A DNA stretch of 64,000 nt from Vibrio aerogenes. GTDB taxonomy: Bacteria > Pseudomonadota > Gammaproteobacteria > Enterobacterales > Vibrionaceae. Location of the stretch: assembly GCF_024346755.1 (NCBI RefSeq), contig NZ_AP024861.1, positions 1,860,001 through 1,924,000 on the forward strand, in the 5' to 3' direction. Positions 39,435-48,913 of the stretch are shown piece by piece (position 1 is the first letter of the stretch; every line of letters begins with the position of its first letter). Below the pieces are notes generated by a model. The model worked only from the letters and a program-made list of their open reading frames with translations, made no database searches and was not told the origin of the DNA. The translations under genes were made by a program, and so were the position numbers.

Positions 39435-39968
39435 CTATCTCCCGGTATTTCTGTGGCCCGGCCTGGAGCCAAACCACCAGGTGACTGCGGTTGTTGTTAA
39501 GAACATGACCTGCTCTAAGGTATTCCGGAATATCTGAGTGAGTTCCTGATGATCGATCAAGGTGGTCATCTCGTTCATATAGCCACTGATATGGCGCGCG
39601 ATCAGGGTTGCGATCACCAGTAGATAAAGGGTAATGAATGGCCGCATTAAGCCGCGAATCAGCTCGGCGAAGCGATTATCCAGCGGCATATTCGTCTTTT
39701 GGCTGGTTTCAAATGCTTCAGTCTGTGCAACTTCTACGGCAAACTTCCCCTGCTGTTTGATGGACTCTGTGCCCTGCTCTGCCATTTTCAGTTCATGGTT
39801 GTACTGTTGGGTGCGCTGCATCTGTTTTAACCGGAACATTTCCTGTTCATGGCTGAGTTTTATTTCAAGATTTTGCCTTTCTTCCCGGCGGGTCAGCCAA
39901 CTGCCCACAAGCCCGACGATGGCGCCGACGCCTGAGGAGGAAAACAGTCCCATAATCAGTTCCAACAT
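39435..39968 (-). CDS. Holin-like membrane protein at the end of the eCIS cluster
   Basis: A 177-residue protein with a hydrophobic N-terminal helix (residues 7-24, FSSSGVGAIVGLVGSWL), a charged helical middle (TRREERQNLEIKLSHEQEMFRLKQMQ and onward to about 90), and two more membrane helices near 112-130 (FITLYLLVIATLIA) and 148-168 (VMFLTTTAVTWWFGSR). Three helices and the WWFGSR end resemble 3-TM phage and gene-transfer-agent holins. It is the last gene of the leftward cluster, 19 bases after the lysozyme-like gene, which would make a holin-endolysin pair for releasing the particles. AGGAG precedes the ATG. The holin role is inferred. Confidence 0.6.
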   Translation of the reverse strand: MLELIMGLFSSSGVGAIVGLVGSWLTRREERQNLEIKLSHEQEMFRLKQMQRTQQYNHELKMAEQGTESIKQQGKFAVEVAQTEAFETSQKTNMPLDNRFAELIRGLMRPFITLYLLVIATLIARHISGYMNEMTTLIDHQELTQIFRNTLEQVMFLTTTAVTWWFGSRPGHRNTGR

Positions 39969-39987
39969 CTCTCACTCCTCATCAGGA

Positions 39988-40446
39988 CTAATACAGCTCG
40001 CACAGTTGATGGCGTAATGTTTCCGGCATTAACGCCACTTTACCTGAAGAAAAACACCGGTAGAACGTCTCTTCATCAATCAGGTTCAGATAAGCAATAT
40101 TCTCCGGGGTCATATAACCTGTGGGACGCATGCCCAGTACTGCCTGCATCAGCCGGATCGTATGATGACAGTTGGTAAATGAGGCATACCGGAAAAGAGA
40201 ATCCGCAATCGGCTGAGCCTGAATATCATCACCACCCAGTACCTGCCATACATTGTCCCGGTAGCACTCCCTGAAAACTAAATCGAATGTTTCTTCATGC
40301 CAGCCTTCACTTTTGATGGCATAGCGCCACAGCTCGGCCTGTTTTCCCAGCTTTTCCAGCGGAAGTTCAGATAAACCGGCCTGATAGGCATCCTGCTCAA
40401 ATACATCTTCGATTAAATGCCCGAAAGCGCTAAAAAAGTCAGCCAT
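39988..40446 (-). CDS. Lysozyme-like (GH108/ZliS-type) protein lacking the expected catalytic motif
   Basis: A 152-residue protein. Residues 50-125 (EETFDLVFRECYRDNVWQVLGGDDIQAQPIADSLFRYASFTNCHHTIRLMQAVLGMRPTGYMTPENIAYL) follow the pattern of phage GH108 muramidases and their PG-binding end: I-Y-R..YWD, P-I-A-D..FD.A...G...A...LQ..LG....G..TP. The N-terminal active-site motif with glutamate (EGGY) is not recognisable. So it may be a degenerate endolysin or a structural domain reused by the particle. It is located between tape measure and holin-like gene; GGAG precedes the ATG. Confidence 0.55.
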   Translation of the reverse strand: MADFFSAFGHLIEDVFEQDAYQAGLSELPLEKLGKQAELWRYAIKSEGWHEETFDLVFRECYRDNVWQVLGGDDIQAQPIADSLFRYASFTNCHHTIRLMQAVLGMRPTGYMTPENIAYLNLIDEETFYRCFSSGKVALMPETLRHQLCELY

Positions 40447-40474
40447 AATCGTCTCCTTTTCTCCCTGTGCAGTT

Positions 40475-40515
40475 GCTGATACTTTGTTTCCACTGATATT
40501 TTGTTTTCACTGATA
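40475..40515. repeat. Short tandem repeat, 17-bp unit, 2.4 copies
   Basis: CTGATA starts at 40476, 40493 and 40510, each followed by a (C/T)TTTGTTT(T/C)CCA-like stretch. It lies in the 112-base gap between tape-measure and lysozyme-like genes, in front of the latter. Possible protein-binding iterons; no function known. Confidence 0.6.
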
Positions 40516-40558
40516 AGACGATTTCAATTCCGTTTTGTGAACAGAAAACCGGTATTTT

Positions 40559-43500
40559 TTACATGGTCACCTGGGTATAACTCACCGATAATACGGTTTC
40601 TCCCAGCCAGGGCAGCCGGATAATACCAATCCCCCACGGCATTTTTTCCATCAGAATATCAATGGTTTGTTTCTCAACACAGATGCTGAACCCAAGCGCT
40701 GACGGTTCAGTTTTGGCGGGCCGCTGCAAAAATAATTGCCGGAATGCCGGTGCAGACATATTTTTTAAGGCGTCCCAGCGGCTGACGACGGCGTTCAACA
40801 TGCGATCTGCTTCTTGTTGCTCTTCTTCTGTAAGCGGTTCGGTGGTATCGATCAACGTATCGGCTTCATAGCCGGTCAACAGATTGGCGATTCCGGCGTA
40901 TCCGTCCTGGATAATGTCTTCTCCCAACAGATAGATCAGGAGTGAATAGGCTTTTAACCGGGCGGCCTCAGAGATAAATGCCTGACTTGACCGCCCCTGT
41001 TCATCGCTGACAGGAACCAGCAAAGATAAACGGTGAAACAGTGTTGGCAGAAATGGCCACAATAAGACCAGACCGCCATCTGATGTCCATTGTGATTCAG
41101 GTAAAGCCGATACGGACAGACGCTGAATTTGTTCGATCACCGTCAGTCGAGCCGCCGTCAAAACTGGTTTGATATCCCGTTGCTGCTGTATGGCTTCATT
41201 AATATCCTGCTGGCTGAGCAAAGCCGGATAAGCTCCGGAGATCCATGCTGTTATTTTTCCCTGCCCTGATTCAGTCGTGTTGGCGGCAAACTGCTGTTGC
41301 CATTGTGATAAAACATGTACTGTCCCGGGGTGAGCCAGATCTGTTCCGGGGTTTAGTTTGCTGTCCTGATTCCTGAGTTGAGTTTCAGTTTCAAGCCAAT
41401 GGTCAACAAAAGCGGATAAAGCTTTCTGTTGTTGTGCCTGAGTAAATTGCATCATGATCAGCGACGGCAGCGGATCCAGCCCGGCCCGTTTTGCTGCTGT
41501 TTCAAGGTAAGATAATTCAAGGTCAGATAAGGCCGTTTTTTTCTGTTTATTCTGATGATCGTTTTGCGCCATGGTGCCATACCGGGCGGGTTGAGCCTGA
41601 TTAACCGCCTGTCCCGACTCTTTGACTGTCAGTCCGGATTGGCATCGTTCTGAGGAAATTTCATGCAGAAGCTGACGGAACCGGGAAAATATCTCTGATG
41701 AAATCTTATGTTGATGCTTCTGTTGAAGGTTCGCGTTAGCCTGTAAACCTGAGGCAATGGTTTTGAGCATGTCCGCAGCCTGCATCCGATGGGATAAACG
41801 ACCTGGTAACCACATCAGAAGCAGGCAGTATCTGGCTAATCTGTGGAGAGAAAGATCGTCTGGCCTGCTGGCTAAGTCGCCGGGAAGCTGCTGCTCTGTT
41901 GGTTGTTTTGTCTCTGGATGACTGGCTTTTGCAGACTGGTGTCGCGGGTGTTCAGTTATTCTTGAAGGTTCTGCGTTTGCGAACATCCCGCCGGAATACT
42001 GCGTTGCTGAAGATTGAGTATTCAGAGATCGGGCGTGTGGGCTCTGGCCAGTGGATGACGCCATTTCGTGTCGTTGCAGATTGAACCAGCGCATCGCCTG
42101 AGTGAGTAACTGTTGTTCGCTCTGTGCCGATTCGGTGTGCTTCTCTGTGATTCGCTCAATGAGTTGACGGAATACTTCTGTATCGAAACCCGCGTCATTT
42201 TCTGAAACAGGTTCTGTTGTGGTAAATACACCGTCATCCACTGGCCAGAGACGAAGAAATAAAGTTTGTATTTCCGGATCAACGTCAGGATTCATCAAAG
42301 CGACTCTGAGGTCAGTCAGGCTGTGCTTTAATACCGAACGGCACTCATCCGCTGACAGAATCAATGGGTGGGTCGTGTCGTTTTTTATTTCTTTAGTGAG
42401 CGATGTGAGCAGACTGATTTTATGTAATAAAAGCAGTAACCCGGACCAGTATTCCCTTGCCGAATCAGGAAGGATTTTTTGTTGTAACTGCTGCAATATC
42501 AGTGCTGCATTGCAGGATAATATTTGTAACGAAAGCGGTTTTTGCCTGGTTAACCTGAGCATTTCAGTCAGCCGTTCCACATGGATGACCCATTGAACAG
42601 GATGAACAGTTTTTTGTGACATTGTAACAAGAAGATCTCCAATCTCCTGCCAATGTTGTCGCTGCTGCCGCCCGCTGAAAATACGCTGCTCCTCAAATGT
42701 TCCGGGCTCACTGTCTCTTTCTGTTCCTCTTTTCGCTGAACCTGTTCCTGTCGCTAATTTTTGCTCCGGAGAAAAAACATGATCCGGAAAAATATCCGCA
42801 TGCGTCATGACAGCAGGCGCTGTGGTTGCTCTGGTATCAGATATTCTGTGTGGCGTGATCTGCTCAGGGAAACGCCCCGGTAACGGGTCAGACAGCTGCA
42901 ACGCAGGTATAGTCTGGCTGAGACGCGATAGCACGGCTTTATCTGCCGGCGTCGGTGGCCGGAGCTGCACGATATTGATCCAGGTTGTGACTGCCTCCAG
43001 AACCCGGTTTTCCTGACTGCTGAGCAGTAATGTTTCCAGCTGGCGCAAAATGAGTGTTTCTGTTCCCGGCAGTGTGTGTAAATTCAGCCAGTATGAGAGA
43101 CGTTTACATCGTTCCGCCCCGTCAAAGCGGGCTTTGAGTATGAAGGTCGTCCGGATCAGGGGGGCCGCCATGGCTTTGGTTTGAAGTTGTGCGGTAAGTT
43201 GTCTGGTGAGGTACGCGTCGGCAATCGTCTTCTCGTTCAGGATAGCCAGCAGAATCGCACATGCTTGTGAGGGATGAATTTTAAGCAGAAAACTGACCCA
43301 GCGACTGAAAAACAGCGGATGATACACAGATTCAGCAAGCCGGGCGATAAGTTCCTGACGGCAAGCCGTCTCCCCGGCATGAGTCCCCTGAATTCCTGAC
43401 AGACAGGATCGCGGCAAAACCGCAGGATGATTGATTTTTTGCTGTTCCCGTTGACCCTGCCGGTTTTTGGTGACCTCAGATTGCACGGAAAAGTAACTGT

Positions 43501-43999
43501 GTTGCTGTGGCAACAGAATACCGAGCAATGTCCGGGCAATTTGCTCTGCCTGTAAGGAGGTGAGTTGAGAGAGACGCCCATCACGCAGTGCACGAATAAA
43601 AAAGCGGGTCAATGCCTCTGGATCTGAAAAATCAGCTGGGCTGGCAATGTCGGATGGGAGGTTCACACAGAATGGCATTGCCGGCAGGTGGCTGCTTCCA
43701 TCTGAATATTGACCGGCTGGCCGGGCCTTCTGATGAAAAGCCTGCGCGACATAGCCTGCAACCGACACAGCGACTTGTTCTGGTTTGGTTAATAATTCCT
43801 GCACATCAATATCCGGTACAATGACCGGTATATCCGCCAGTCTGTTCAGCGCAGCAGCAGACACATACTGCTCACGCAAGGCCTGTTTGATCAGTGCTGG
43901 TAACTGATCCAGCTTCAGTTGCAGCGCTTCAGCCTGTGCCGCATCGGCTAAAGGCTCAATATCCAGTTTGAGTGTGAGTTGATCGATGTAAATACTCAT
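40559..43999 (-). CDS. eCIS tape-measure protein (Afp14/CIS_TMP family)
   Basis: A 1146-residue tape-measure protein that sets tube and sheath length. The two ends carry the family's hallmarks: N-terminal MSIYIDQLTLKLDIEPLADAAQAEALQLKLDQLPALIKQAL, and the C-terminal WPFLPTLFHRLSLL, LTEEEQQEADRMLNAVVSRWDALKNMSAPAFRQLFLQR and MPWGIGIIRLPWLGETVLSVSY. The middle is long, helical and Gln/Ala-rich with low conservation, as expected. The frame is open to a TTG at 44083 upstream, overlapping the terminator of the fibre gene; the ATG at 43999 is preferred because it matches family starts. A separate promoter is implied by that terminator. Confidence 0.88.
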   Translation of the reverse strand: MSIYIDQLTLKLDIEPLADAAQAEALQLKLDQLPALIKQALREQYVSAAALNRLADIPVIVPDIDVQELLTKPEQVAVSVAGYVAQAFHQKARPAGQYSDGSSHLPAMPFCVNLPSDIASPADFSDPEALTRFFIRALRDGRLSQLTSLQAEQIARTLLGILLPQQHSYFSVQSEVTKNRQGQREQQKINHPAVLPRSCLSGIQGTHAGETACRQELIARLAESVYHPLFFSRWVSFLLKIHPSQACAILLAILNEKTIADAYLTRQLTAQLQTKAMAAPLIRTTFILKARFDGAERCKRLSYWLNLHTLPGTETLILRQLETLLLSSQENRVLEAVTTWINIVQLRPPTPADKAVLSRLSQTIPALQLSDPLPGRFPEQITPHRISDTRATTAPAVMTHADIFPDHVFSPEQKLATGTGSAKRGTERDSEPGTFEEQRIFSGRQQRQHWQEIGDLLVTMSQKTVHPVQWVIHVERLTEMLRLTRQKPLSLQILSCNAALILQQLQQKILPDSAREYWSGLLLLLHKISLLTSLTKEIKNDTTHPLILSADECRSVLKHSLTDLRVALMNPDVDPEIQTLFLRLWPVDDGVFTTTEPVSENDAGFDTEVFRQLIERITEKHTESAQSEQQLLTQAMRWFNLQRHEMASSTGQSPHARSLNTQSSATQYSGGMFANAEPSRITEHPRHQSAKASHPETKQPTEQQLPGDLASRPDDLSLHRLARYCLLLMWLPGRLSHRMQAADMLKTIASGLQANANLQQKHQHKISSEIFSRFRQLLHEISSERCQSGLTVKESGQAVNQAQPARYGTMAQNDHQNKQKKTALSDLELSYLETAAKRAGLDPLPSLIMMQFTQAQQQKALSAFVDHWLETETQLRNQDSKLNPGTDLAHPGTVHVLSQWQQQFAANTTESGQGKITAWISGAYPALLSQQDINEAIQQQRDIKPVLTAARLTVIEQIQRLSVSALPESQWTSDGGLVLLWPFLPTLFHRLSLLVPVSDEQGRSSQAFISEAARLKAYSLLIYLLGEDIIQDGYAGIANLLTGYEADTLIDTTEPLTEEEQQEADRMLNAVVSRWDALKNMSAPAFRQLFLQRPAKTEPSALGFSICVEKQTIDILMEKMPWGIGIIRLPWLGETVLSVSYTQVTM
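41259..41266 (-). other. KOPS-like FtsK guide motif right of dif
   Basis: CCCTGCCC on the plus strand, that is GGGCAGGG on the minus strand, fits GGGNAGGG and points toward dif, as expected for FtsK orientation motifs. One 8-mer alone is weak evidence. Confidence 0.4.
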
Positions 44000-44058
44000 A
44001 AAATTTGCACAGGTTGGCGATGAATATGTGATTGACGCAGTCAGCTGCATTTTGTGAA

Positions 44059-44110
44059 TAAAAAAATCCCGTTCATCAGACAAAATGAGACTTTGTCCGC
44101 TGAACGGGAT
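44059..44110 (-). terminator. Terminator after the fibre gene
   Basis: Long stem with outer arms ATCCCGTTCA / TGAACGGGAT (44066-44075, 44101-44110), inner arms GACAAA / TTTGTC, and seven T residues on the minus strand. It separates the fibre gene from the tape-measure gene, dividing the cluster into at least two transcripts or setting reduced readthrough. Confidence 0.85.
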
Positions 44111-44141
44111 GACAGTGTGACTTCGTCAGGGTGTCAGACGA

Positions 44142-47100
44142 TTATTCGTTATGTGTCCGCCAGACACTGGTGCCGTCATCGATGCGCCGGCCAATATAAT
44201 CGCCTTTCCAGTAATGACGTTCTTCCATATTGCCGGTCAGATGATTGGACGCATAAATGTGCGGTCCTTCTGCTGCATTGTTATTCAGCCACTGACCTTC
44301 ACAGATCATGTCTGAACAGAAGTACGCTGCGCCACCTTTACCATCGAGCATATCCGCCGTACAGTCACAGGCGTTCAAACGAATTTGCGGACAACGATAT
44401 GCCGCCCCGCCATTCTGACTGGCGGAACAGCCTTCCGCTGTCACCTGCGAGGCCTGACAATATGCCACGGCACCGCCCTGTTCAGCCGCACAGTTATACG
44501 CGCCGATCACCGAGCGATTCAGCCCGTAAGCTGCGCCACCTTCATTACGTTGCACATCCGTGCTGCTGCTTTGCACTTTTGCCTGACAGTTCAGGATATA
44601 ACGTGCTTCAATATGGCTGACTGTATAAGGGTCAGATGATTGATTCATCACGCCGTAAATTGCCCCGCCATCTCCCCAGGTGGTGTGATTTTCGAACCGG
44701 CAGTTAAAAATACAATCCTGAACATATTCGAGATACAAAGCGCCACCGTTGCGGCTGCTTTCCATGCCCCGGCCATCAAAGGTGAACCCTGTAAAAGTGA
44801 CCAGTGTGACCGGAACGTCCTGCGTTCCAATCAGTTCAAATCTGTGATTCGCTTCTGATTTTACGATCCGGGTGGTTAGCGGATTAAAGCCGACAATGGC
44901 GACGCCCTGACGTAAGCGCACCGAATTTTTCAGCACATAACTGGTTGTGTTGTAATCCTGATTGCCTAGTGGCAGCAGCAATACGGTGGTGTGACTGTCA
45001 ACGATAGTCGTTTCACCCCGGTTAAATACATCATCAAAATCAGCCTGTGTACTGATGGTGTATGTTTTCCCGCCCTGACCAAACGGAACCACCACATTAT
45101 CAATATAAGCTTTCACCGCTGATTGTGTGGGCAGCAGTGTATCTGCTGCATTATCTCCGCCAAGGCGGAAATCGGTTGAAATGCCATTCACGGACTGACC
45201 GCCGCCAATGCTCAGGCTTCGTCCGGCCTGAAGCTGGCTGCCGGAAACCAGACCGGTTGCACTCAGTGATGCAGCCTGAAGCTGACTGCTGAAACAAGCA
45301 TCTCCCAGCACATCCAGTGTGGCCTGAGGGGCCGACTGGCCGATACCCACCTGCCCCTGACTGTTGAGAATCAATGCTGGCTGTGATGCATTGTCAGTTC
45401 GTTCAAAGACAAAGCCGTCCTGTCCGCTGGCGAAACCGACATGCAACTTCGCTTTGGTCGCGCCTGATACACCGGCACTGATATTACCCGTGGCAGAAAC
45501 TGACTGGCCAATATTGAGTGAGCCGTTCACGCTGGCGTTCTGCTTCAGCCGGGTATCTCCGCTGACACTCAGATCGGCACCGACTTCTGTTTTACCTTTG
45601 ACATCCAGTGAAGCTTCAAGCCGCGAAGCACCGGTCACTGCCAGCGTGTTTTTCAACACGGTTGCACCAAGTACGGTTAACTCTTCTTCGATATCGGTTT
45701 TATCTTCGATGTACAGATCACCACGAATTAACACATCAGAACCAAACGTTGCTTTCTGGCTGATATCCAGTTTTCCGCGGCCTTCAATGTTGTTGATGGC
45801 CGTGATATCGCCCTGAACATTCAGTTCCGCGTTGAATTTCACCGGACCGGAAACATATGCTTCTCCGGCGACATCGAGCGTGACCGCCGGTGTGCTTTGC
45901 CCCAGCCCCAGTTTGCCATCCATAAAGACCAGGCTTGGATAATCTGCGGCGTCAATACGGAACGCTTCCTTGAAATGCGTATCGGCAATATACAGCTGGG
46001 CATTTGGCGTCAGTTCCGGATTAATCTCCTCATAACGCCCGATCAGCGCCTGATCTTTGAGTTTTGCTTTCTCTTTGACCACGACATCTGAATCGAACAC
46101 GGCATCCTGTGCAACATTCAGATAGTTATCCAGAAATGTCGTGCCATCCACTTTCAGCTCGCCATCGATGACAGCATCGCCCCGGATGTCCAGTTCAGAC
46201 TTCGGATTCACGACACCGATCCCCAGTTTTCCCTGCCGGGCGACCAGAGCGGTCTGGTTTTCACCACTGCCATAATCGATGCGCAAAGCCGCATCATCAC
46301 TTTCCTGTTCTGCAATATGAATCCGGCCTTTGGGGGTTTTAACCGAGAAAGCCATGTTCTCCTTCACATAGGCGGTTTTCTCAAAATAACTTTGTGCTTT
46401 TGCGGTGAGTTCTCCGTCAATGGTGAGCGTATTCCAGCCATGAATATCGCCGTCAACATCCAGCGTGCACTGCGGGTCTGAGAGATTAATTCCGGTTTTA
46501 CCGGACTTGACGGTGAAAGATGCCTCTCCCTCTGTTTTGTCTATCCGTAAGGCGGTCTGACTGAGACCGGACTGACGCAGGTGAACATCAATATTGTCCT
46601 GCGCTGCCGGATTGTTGATGGTCACTTTGCCGGTCACACCGGTTGCTGCCAGTTTGGTTGTTCCGCTGACTTCCAGTTTTTTCAGAACTGATAGCGTCTT
46701 GGATTGCGTGTCACCATCGAGGGTCGTGTCACCTTTCACATGCAGGTTGACATCCGGTGTTGTATTGATGCCGATCCGGTCACAGGAGACGGAAATCCCG
46801 CTATCACTGCTTTCTTCACCGGTTTTTTTCACTGTTAATGCTGGCTTATCTGCTTTTTGTGACAGCGTCACCGAATCATCCCCGACAGACAGGATCTCGC
46901 CGACACTGAAATGACCGCTGACGGATGCATCCCCACACACATCGAGATGTCGCGCCGGTGTGTTGGTTGCAATCCCGAGTTTGCCGTCTTCGATGACCAG
47001 AGCCGGTGTGTCTTGTGTCGCACCATTCACGATCAGGCTGGGCTTCTTCTCATCATGAGCGATGTGAACCTGGGCTTTATCACAGTCGCCGGTATTAATG

Positions 47101-48911
47101 TTGAGCCGGCCGGTGAGCTCCAGATGGTTCCTGGCGATAGTTTTCCCTTCAACTGTCAGTGTTTCCGCACAATCAACGGATTTATCAAACCGGGCCTCTT
47201 TACCCACATGGAATGCTGTCTTAGGATTAGGACGGTGAATCCCGACTTTGTCACCTGTGGCAATAAATAATGTTTGCTCGTTCTCTCCTTCGCCATGACT
47301 GATTTCTGCGGCGGTTTGATTGTCGTTCACCCGGACTTTTAATGCCGGATGAGTCCCATCCCCGGAACGGGTCACGGTCAGTTGCTCGTTCACCGTCGCG
47401 CCCTGTGCCAGAGTCGCAGTTTGTTTGACCGTTAGTTCGCCATCCAGAGTGGTATTACCCTGAACTTCAGTATTGCCCTTTACTTCAGTTTCGCCATAAA
47501 CACTGAGCGCGACGGAGTTTTCCCCCCCGGTTTCACCCATGCTGATTTTGCCGCCGCTGATTTGTAACTGGTTATGGCCCTCCTTGTTTTCTACCCGCAG
47601 CGCCATCTGATTGTCTCTTTCCCGCACATGCAGGCCGGCATTCGGGTTATGTCCATCGCCAATCCCCAGACCGATGCCTACCGCACCATCGTGCTTGGTA
47701 TCGCCGCTAACAATCAGCTCTTTATTCAGTGTCGCTTTTCCGGCAGCGGTGACGGTTTGTAACTGCGTGTCTGCCGCGGCTGACAGCAGCCCCTGAATCT
47801 GAGCTGTTTTATCAACCGTTAAATCGCCTTTCAGAGATGTGGTCTGCATGACATCCAGGTTGTGGTCCACGGTTGTCTGCCCGAGTGAAGACTGGCCTGA
47901 AACCTTCAGATTAACATCGGTCGTGATGCCATCCTGATTCACATACAATAAGTTTTTATCACCACTACGCGCAATTACTGCTGCTTCCGTTTCTGCGGTA
48001 TGAATATCGACCCGTGCCATTGGCTGATAAGTTCCGACACCAACCCGGTTCGAAACCGCCAGGCTGTTTTCGGGAGAAACGGGGTGTGGCGCATCGTAGC
48101 CGATACTGACGGATTCTGTCACATCCAGCATGTTATGCGGAGAAGCCGTCCCGATCCCCATGGTGCCATCGCATGTCACGGCAACCGGCGTTGTATCATT
48201 GGCCTGATTATCAATGCGGAACAAGGTATCGTCATCGTCCGGGCGGTAGCGAATATGGAGCTTGGCACTCGATTGCTCCCCGTTTAATCCCAGTGATAAC
48301 TGCCCTTTCTCATCTATCGCCAGCATGGTTTCTTCCCCATGTTGCACCAGTAATGACGGTTTTTCCGGCGTGGCTTTCTCTTGAATGGCAATCTGTGCCT
48401 GCTCGCCACCCAGTGTGATTGTGTCATCAACCGTCACATGTTCGCAGTCGATATTTCCTTCGACAACCAGTGCAGGCCCGGTCTGGCCACCGGTTTTACG
48501 AATCTTTGCTGTGCCATTGAGCTGTGTAATTTCATCGACTTCCAGAGACCGGTATACGTGCATTTTATCCGCCGACAGCGTGCCACCGATATCCGCATCA
48601 TCTGATGTCTTAAGCGACTCGACAGTGACTGCCTTTTGTACCTGTAAATCGCCGCTGATATCCACCTGCTGTTTAAAGCTGACTTCTGTATCCACAGCCA
48701 GGCTGACTTCCGCCGTTTCCGAATCGGTTAACGTCCGGATGGGGCCATCTAACTGGTTAAAGGCTGAATCAATCAGGTGAGCAAAGTCTTCGCCGGTCGG
48801 TGTTTGATTATCAGCAAAAGCAGCTTTGAGTTCTGCGGCAGTGCGTAATGCGGAAGAGTCATCTTCATCAGCCGTTAACAGAGTTTGAGTCAGGTTATCA
48901 CTGGTGCTCAT
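44142..48911 (-). CDS. Giant repetitive eCIS fibre with beta-helix receptor-binding tip
   Basis: A 1589-residue protein. N-terminus (1-60) has the phage-fibre attachment pattern ELKAAFADNQTPTGEDFAHLIDSAF. Residues 60-1230 form a long stalk of about 20 irregular modules that alternate between LxVxGxTxLxGxLxV strands and GKLGIG..P...LDVxGD blocks, as in triple-beta fibres. Around 1250 is LLPTQSAVKAYIDNVVVPFGQGG, a connector seen in tail fibres. The last 300 residues form a parallel beta-helix with repeated GGA motifs (NGGALY, DGGAIY, EGGAAY, QGGAVAY, NGGAAY, KGGAAY) and many cysteines, the likely target-binding tip. It follows the gp7-like gene by 2 bases. It takes the place of afp13 in Afp loci. 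Confidence 0.82.
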   Translation of the reverse strand: MSTSDNLTQTLLTADEDDSSALRTAAELKAAFADNQTPTGEDFAHLIDSAFNQLDGPIRTLTDSETAEVSLAVDTEVSFKQQVDISGDLQVQKAVTVESLKTSDDADIGGTLSADKMHVYRSLEVDEITQLNGTAKIRKTGGQTGPALVVEGNIDCEHVTVDDTITLGGEQAQIAIQEKATPEKPSLLVQHGEETMLAIDEKGQLSLGLNGEQSSAKLHIRYRPDDDDTLFRIDNQANDTTPVAVTCDGTMGIGTASPHNMLDVTESVSIGYDAPHPVSPENSLAVSNRVGVGTYQPMARVDIHTAETEAAVIARSGDKNLLYVNQDGITTDVNLKVSGQSSLGQTTVDHNLDVMQTTSLKGDLTVDKTAQIQGLLSAAADTQLQTVTAAGKATLNKELIVSGDTKHDGAVGIGLGIGDGHNPNAGLHVRERDNQMALRVENKEGHNQLQISGGKISMGETGGENSVALSVYGETEVKGNTEVQGNTTLDGELTVKQTATLAQGATVNEQLTVTRSGDGTHPALKVRVNDNQTAAEISHGEGENEQTLFIATGDKVGIHRPNPKTAFHVGKEARFDKSVDCAETLTVEGKTIARNHLELTGRLNINTGDCDKAQVHIAHDEKKPSLIVNGATQDTPALVIEDGKLGIATNTPARHLDVCGDASVSGHFSVGEILSVGDDSVTLSQKADKPALTVKKTGEESSDSGISVSCDRIGINTTPDVNLHVKGDTTLDGDTQSKTLSVLKKLEVSGTTKLAATGVTGKVTINNPAAQDNIDVHLRQSGLSQTALRIDKTEGEASFTVKSGKTGINLSDPQCTLDVDGDIHGWNTLTIDGELTAKAQSYFEKTAYVKENMAFSVKTPKGRIHIAEQESDDAALRIDYGSGENQTALVARQGKLGIGVVNPKSELDIRGDAVIDGELKVDGTTFLDNYLNVAQDAVFDSDVVVKEKAKLKDQALIGRYEEINPELTPNAQLYIADTHFKEAFRIDAADYPSLVFMDGKLGLGQSTPAVTLDVAGEAYVSGPVKFNAELNVQGDITAINNIEGRGKLDISQKATFGSDVLIRGDLYIEDKTDIEEELTVLGATVLKNTLAVTGASRLEASLDVKGKTEVGADLSVSGDTRLKQNASVNGSLNIGQSVSATGNISAGVSGATKAKLHVGFASGQDGFVFERTDNASQPALILNSQGQVGIGQSAPQATLDVLGDACFSSQLQAASLSATGLVSGSQLQAGRSLSIGGGQSVNGISTDFRLGGDNAADTLLPTQSAVKAYIDNVVVPFGQGGKTYTISTQADFDDVFNRGETTIVDSHTTVLLLPLGNQDYNTTSYVLKNSVRLRQGVAIVGFNPLTTRIVKSEANHRFELIGTQDVPVTLVTFTGFTFDGRGMESSRNGGALYLEYVQDCIFNCRFENHTTWGDGGAIYGVMNQSSDPYTVSHIEARYILNCQAKVQSSSTDVQRNEGGAAYGLNRSVIGAYNCAAEQGGAVAYCQASQVTAEGCSASQNGGAAYRCPQIRLNACDCTADMLDGKGGAAYFCSDMICEGQWLNNNAAEGPHIYASNHLTGNMEERHYWKGDYIGRRIDDGTSVWRTHNE
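46859..46871. other. matS site inside the fibre gene
   Basis: GTGACAGCGTCAC, a perfect match to GTGACRNYGTCAC, within the eCIS fibre coding region. Confidence 0.8.
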
Positions 48912-48913
48912 GT

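Noticed and set aside
44054..44620. 188-codon plus-strand open frame over the fibre gene end
   Set aside because: Antisense to the beta-helix tip; low-complexity Ser/Arg/Cys-rich translation typical of shadows.
44142..48911. CRISPR-like or tandem DNA repeat array
   Set aside because: The repetition is at protein level (beta modules), with irregular lengths and no constant DNA repeat and spacer layout.
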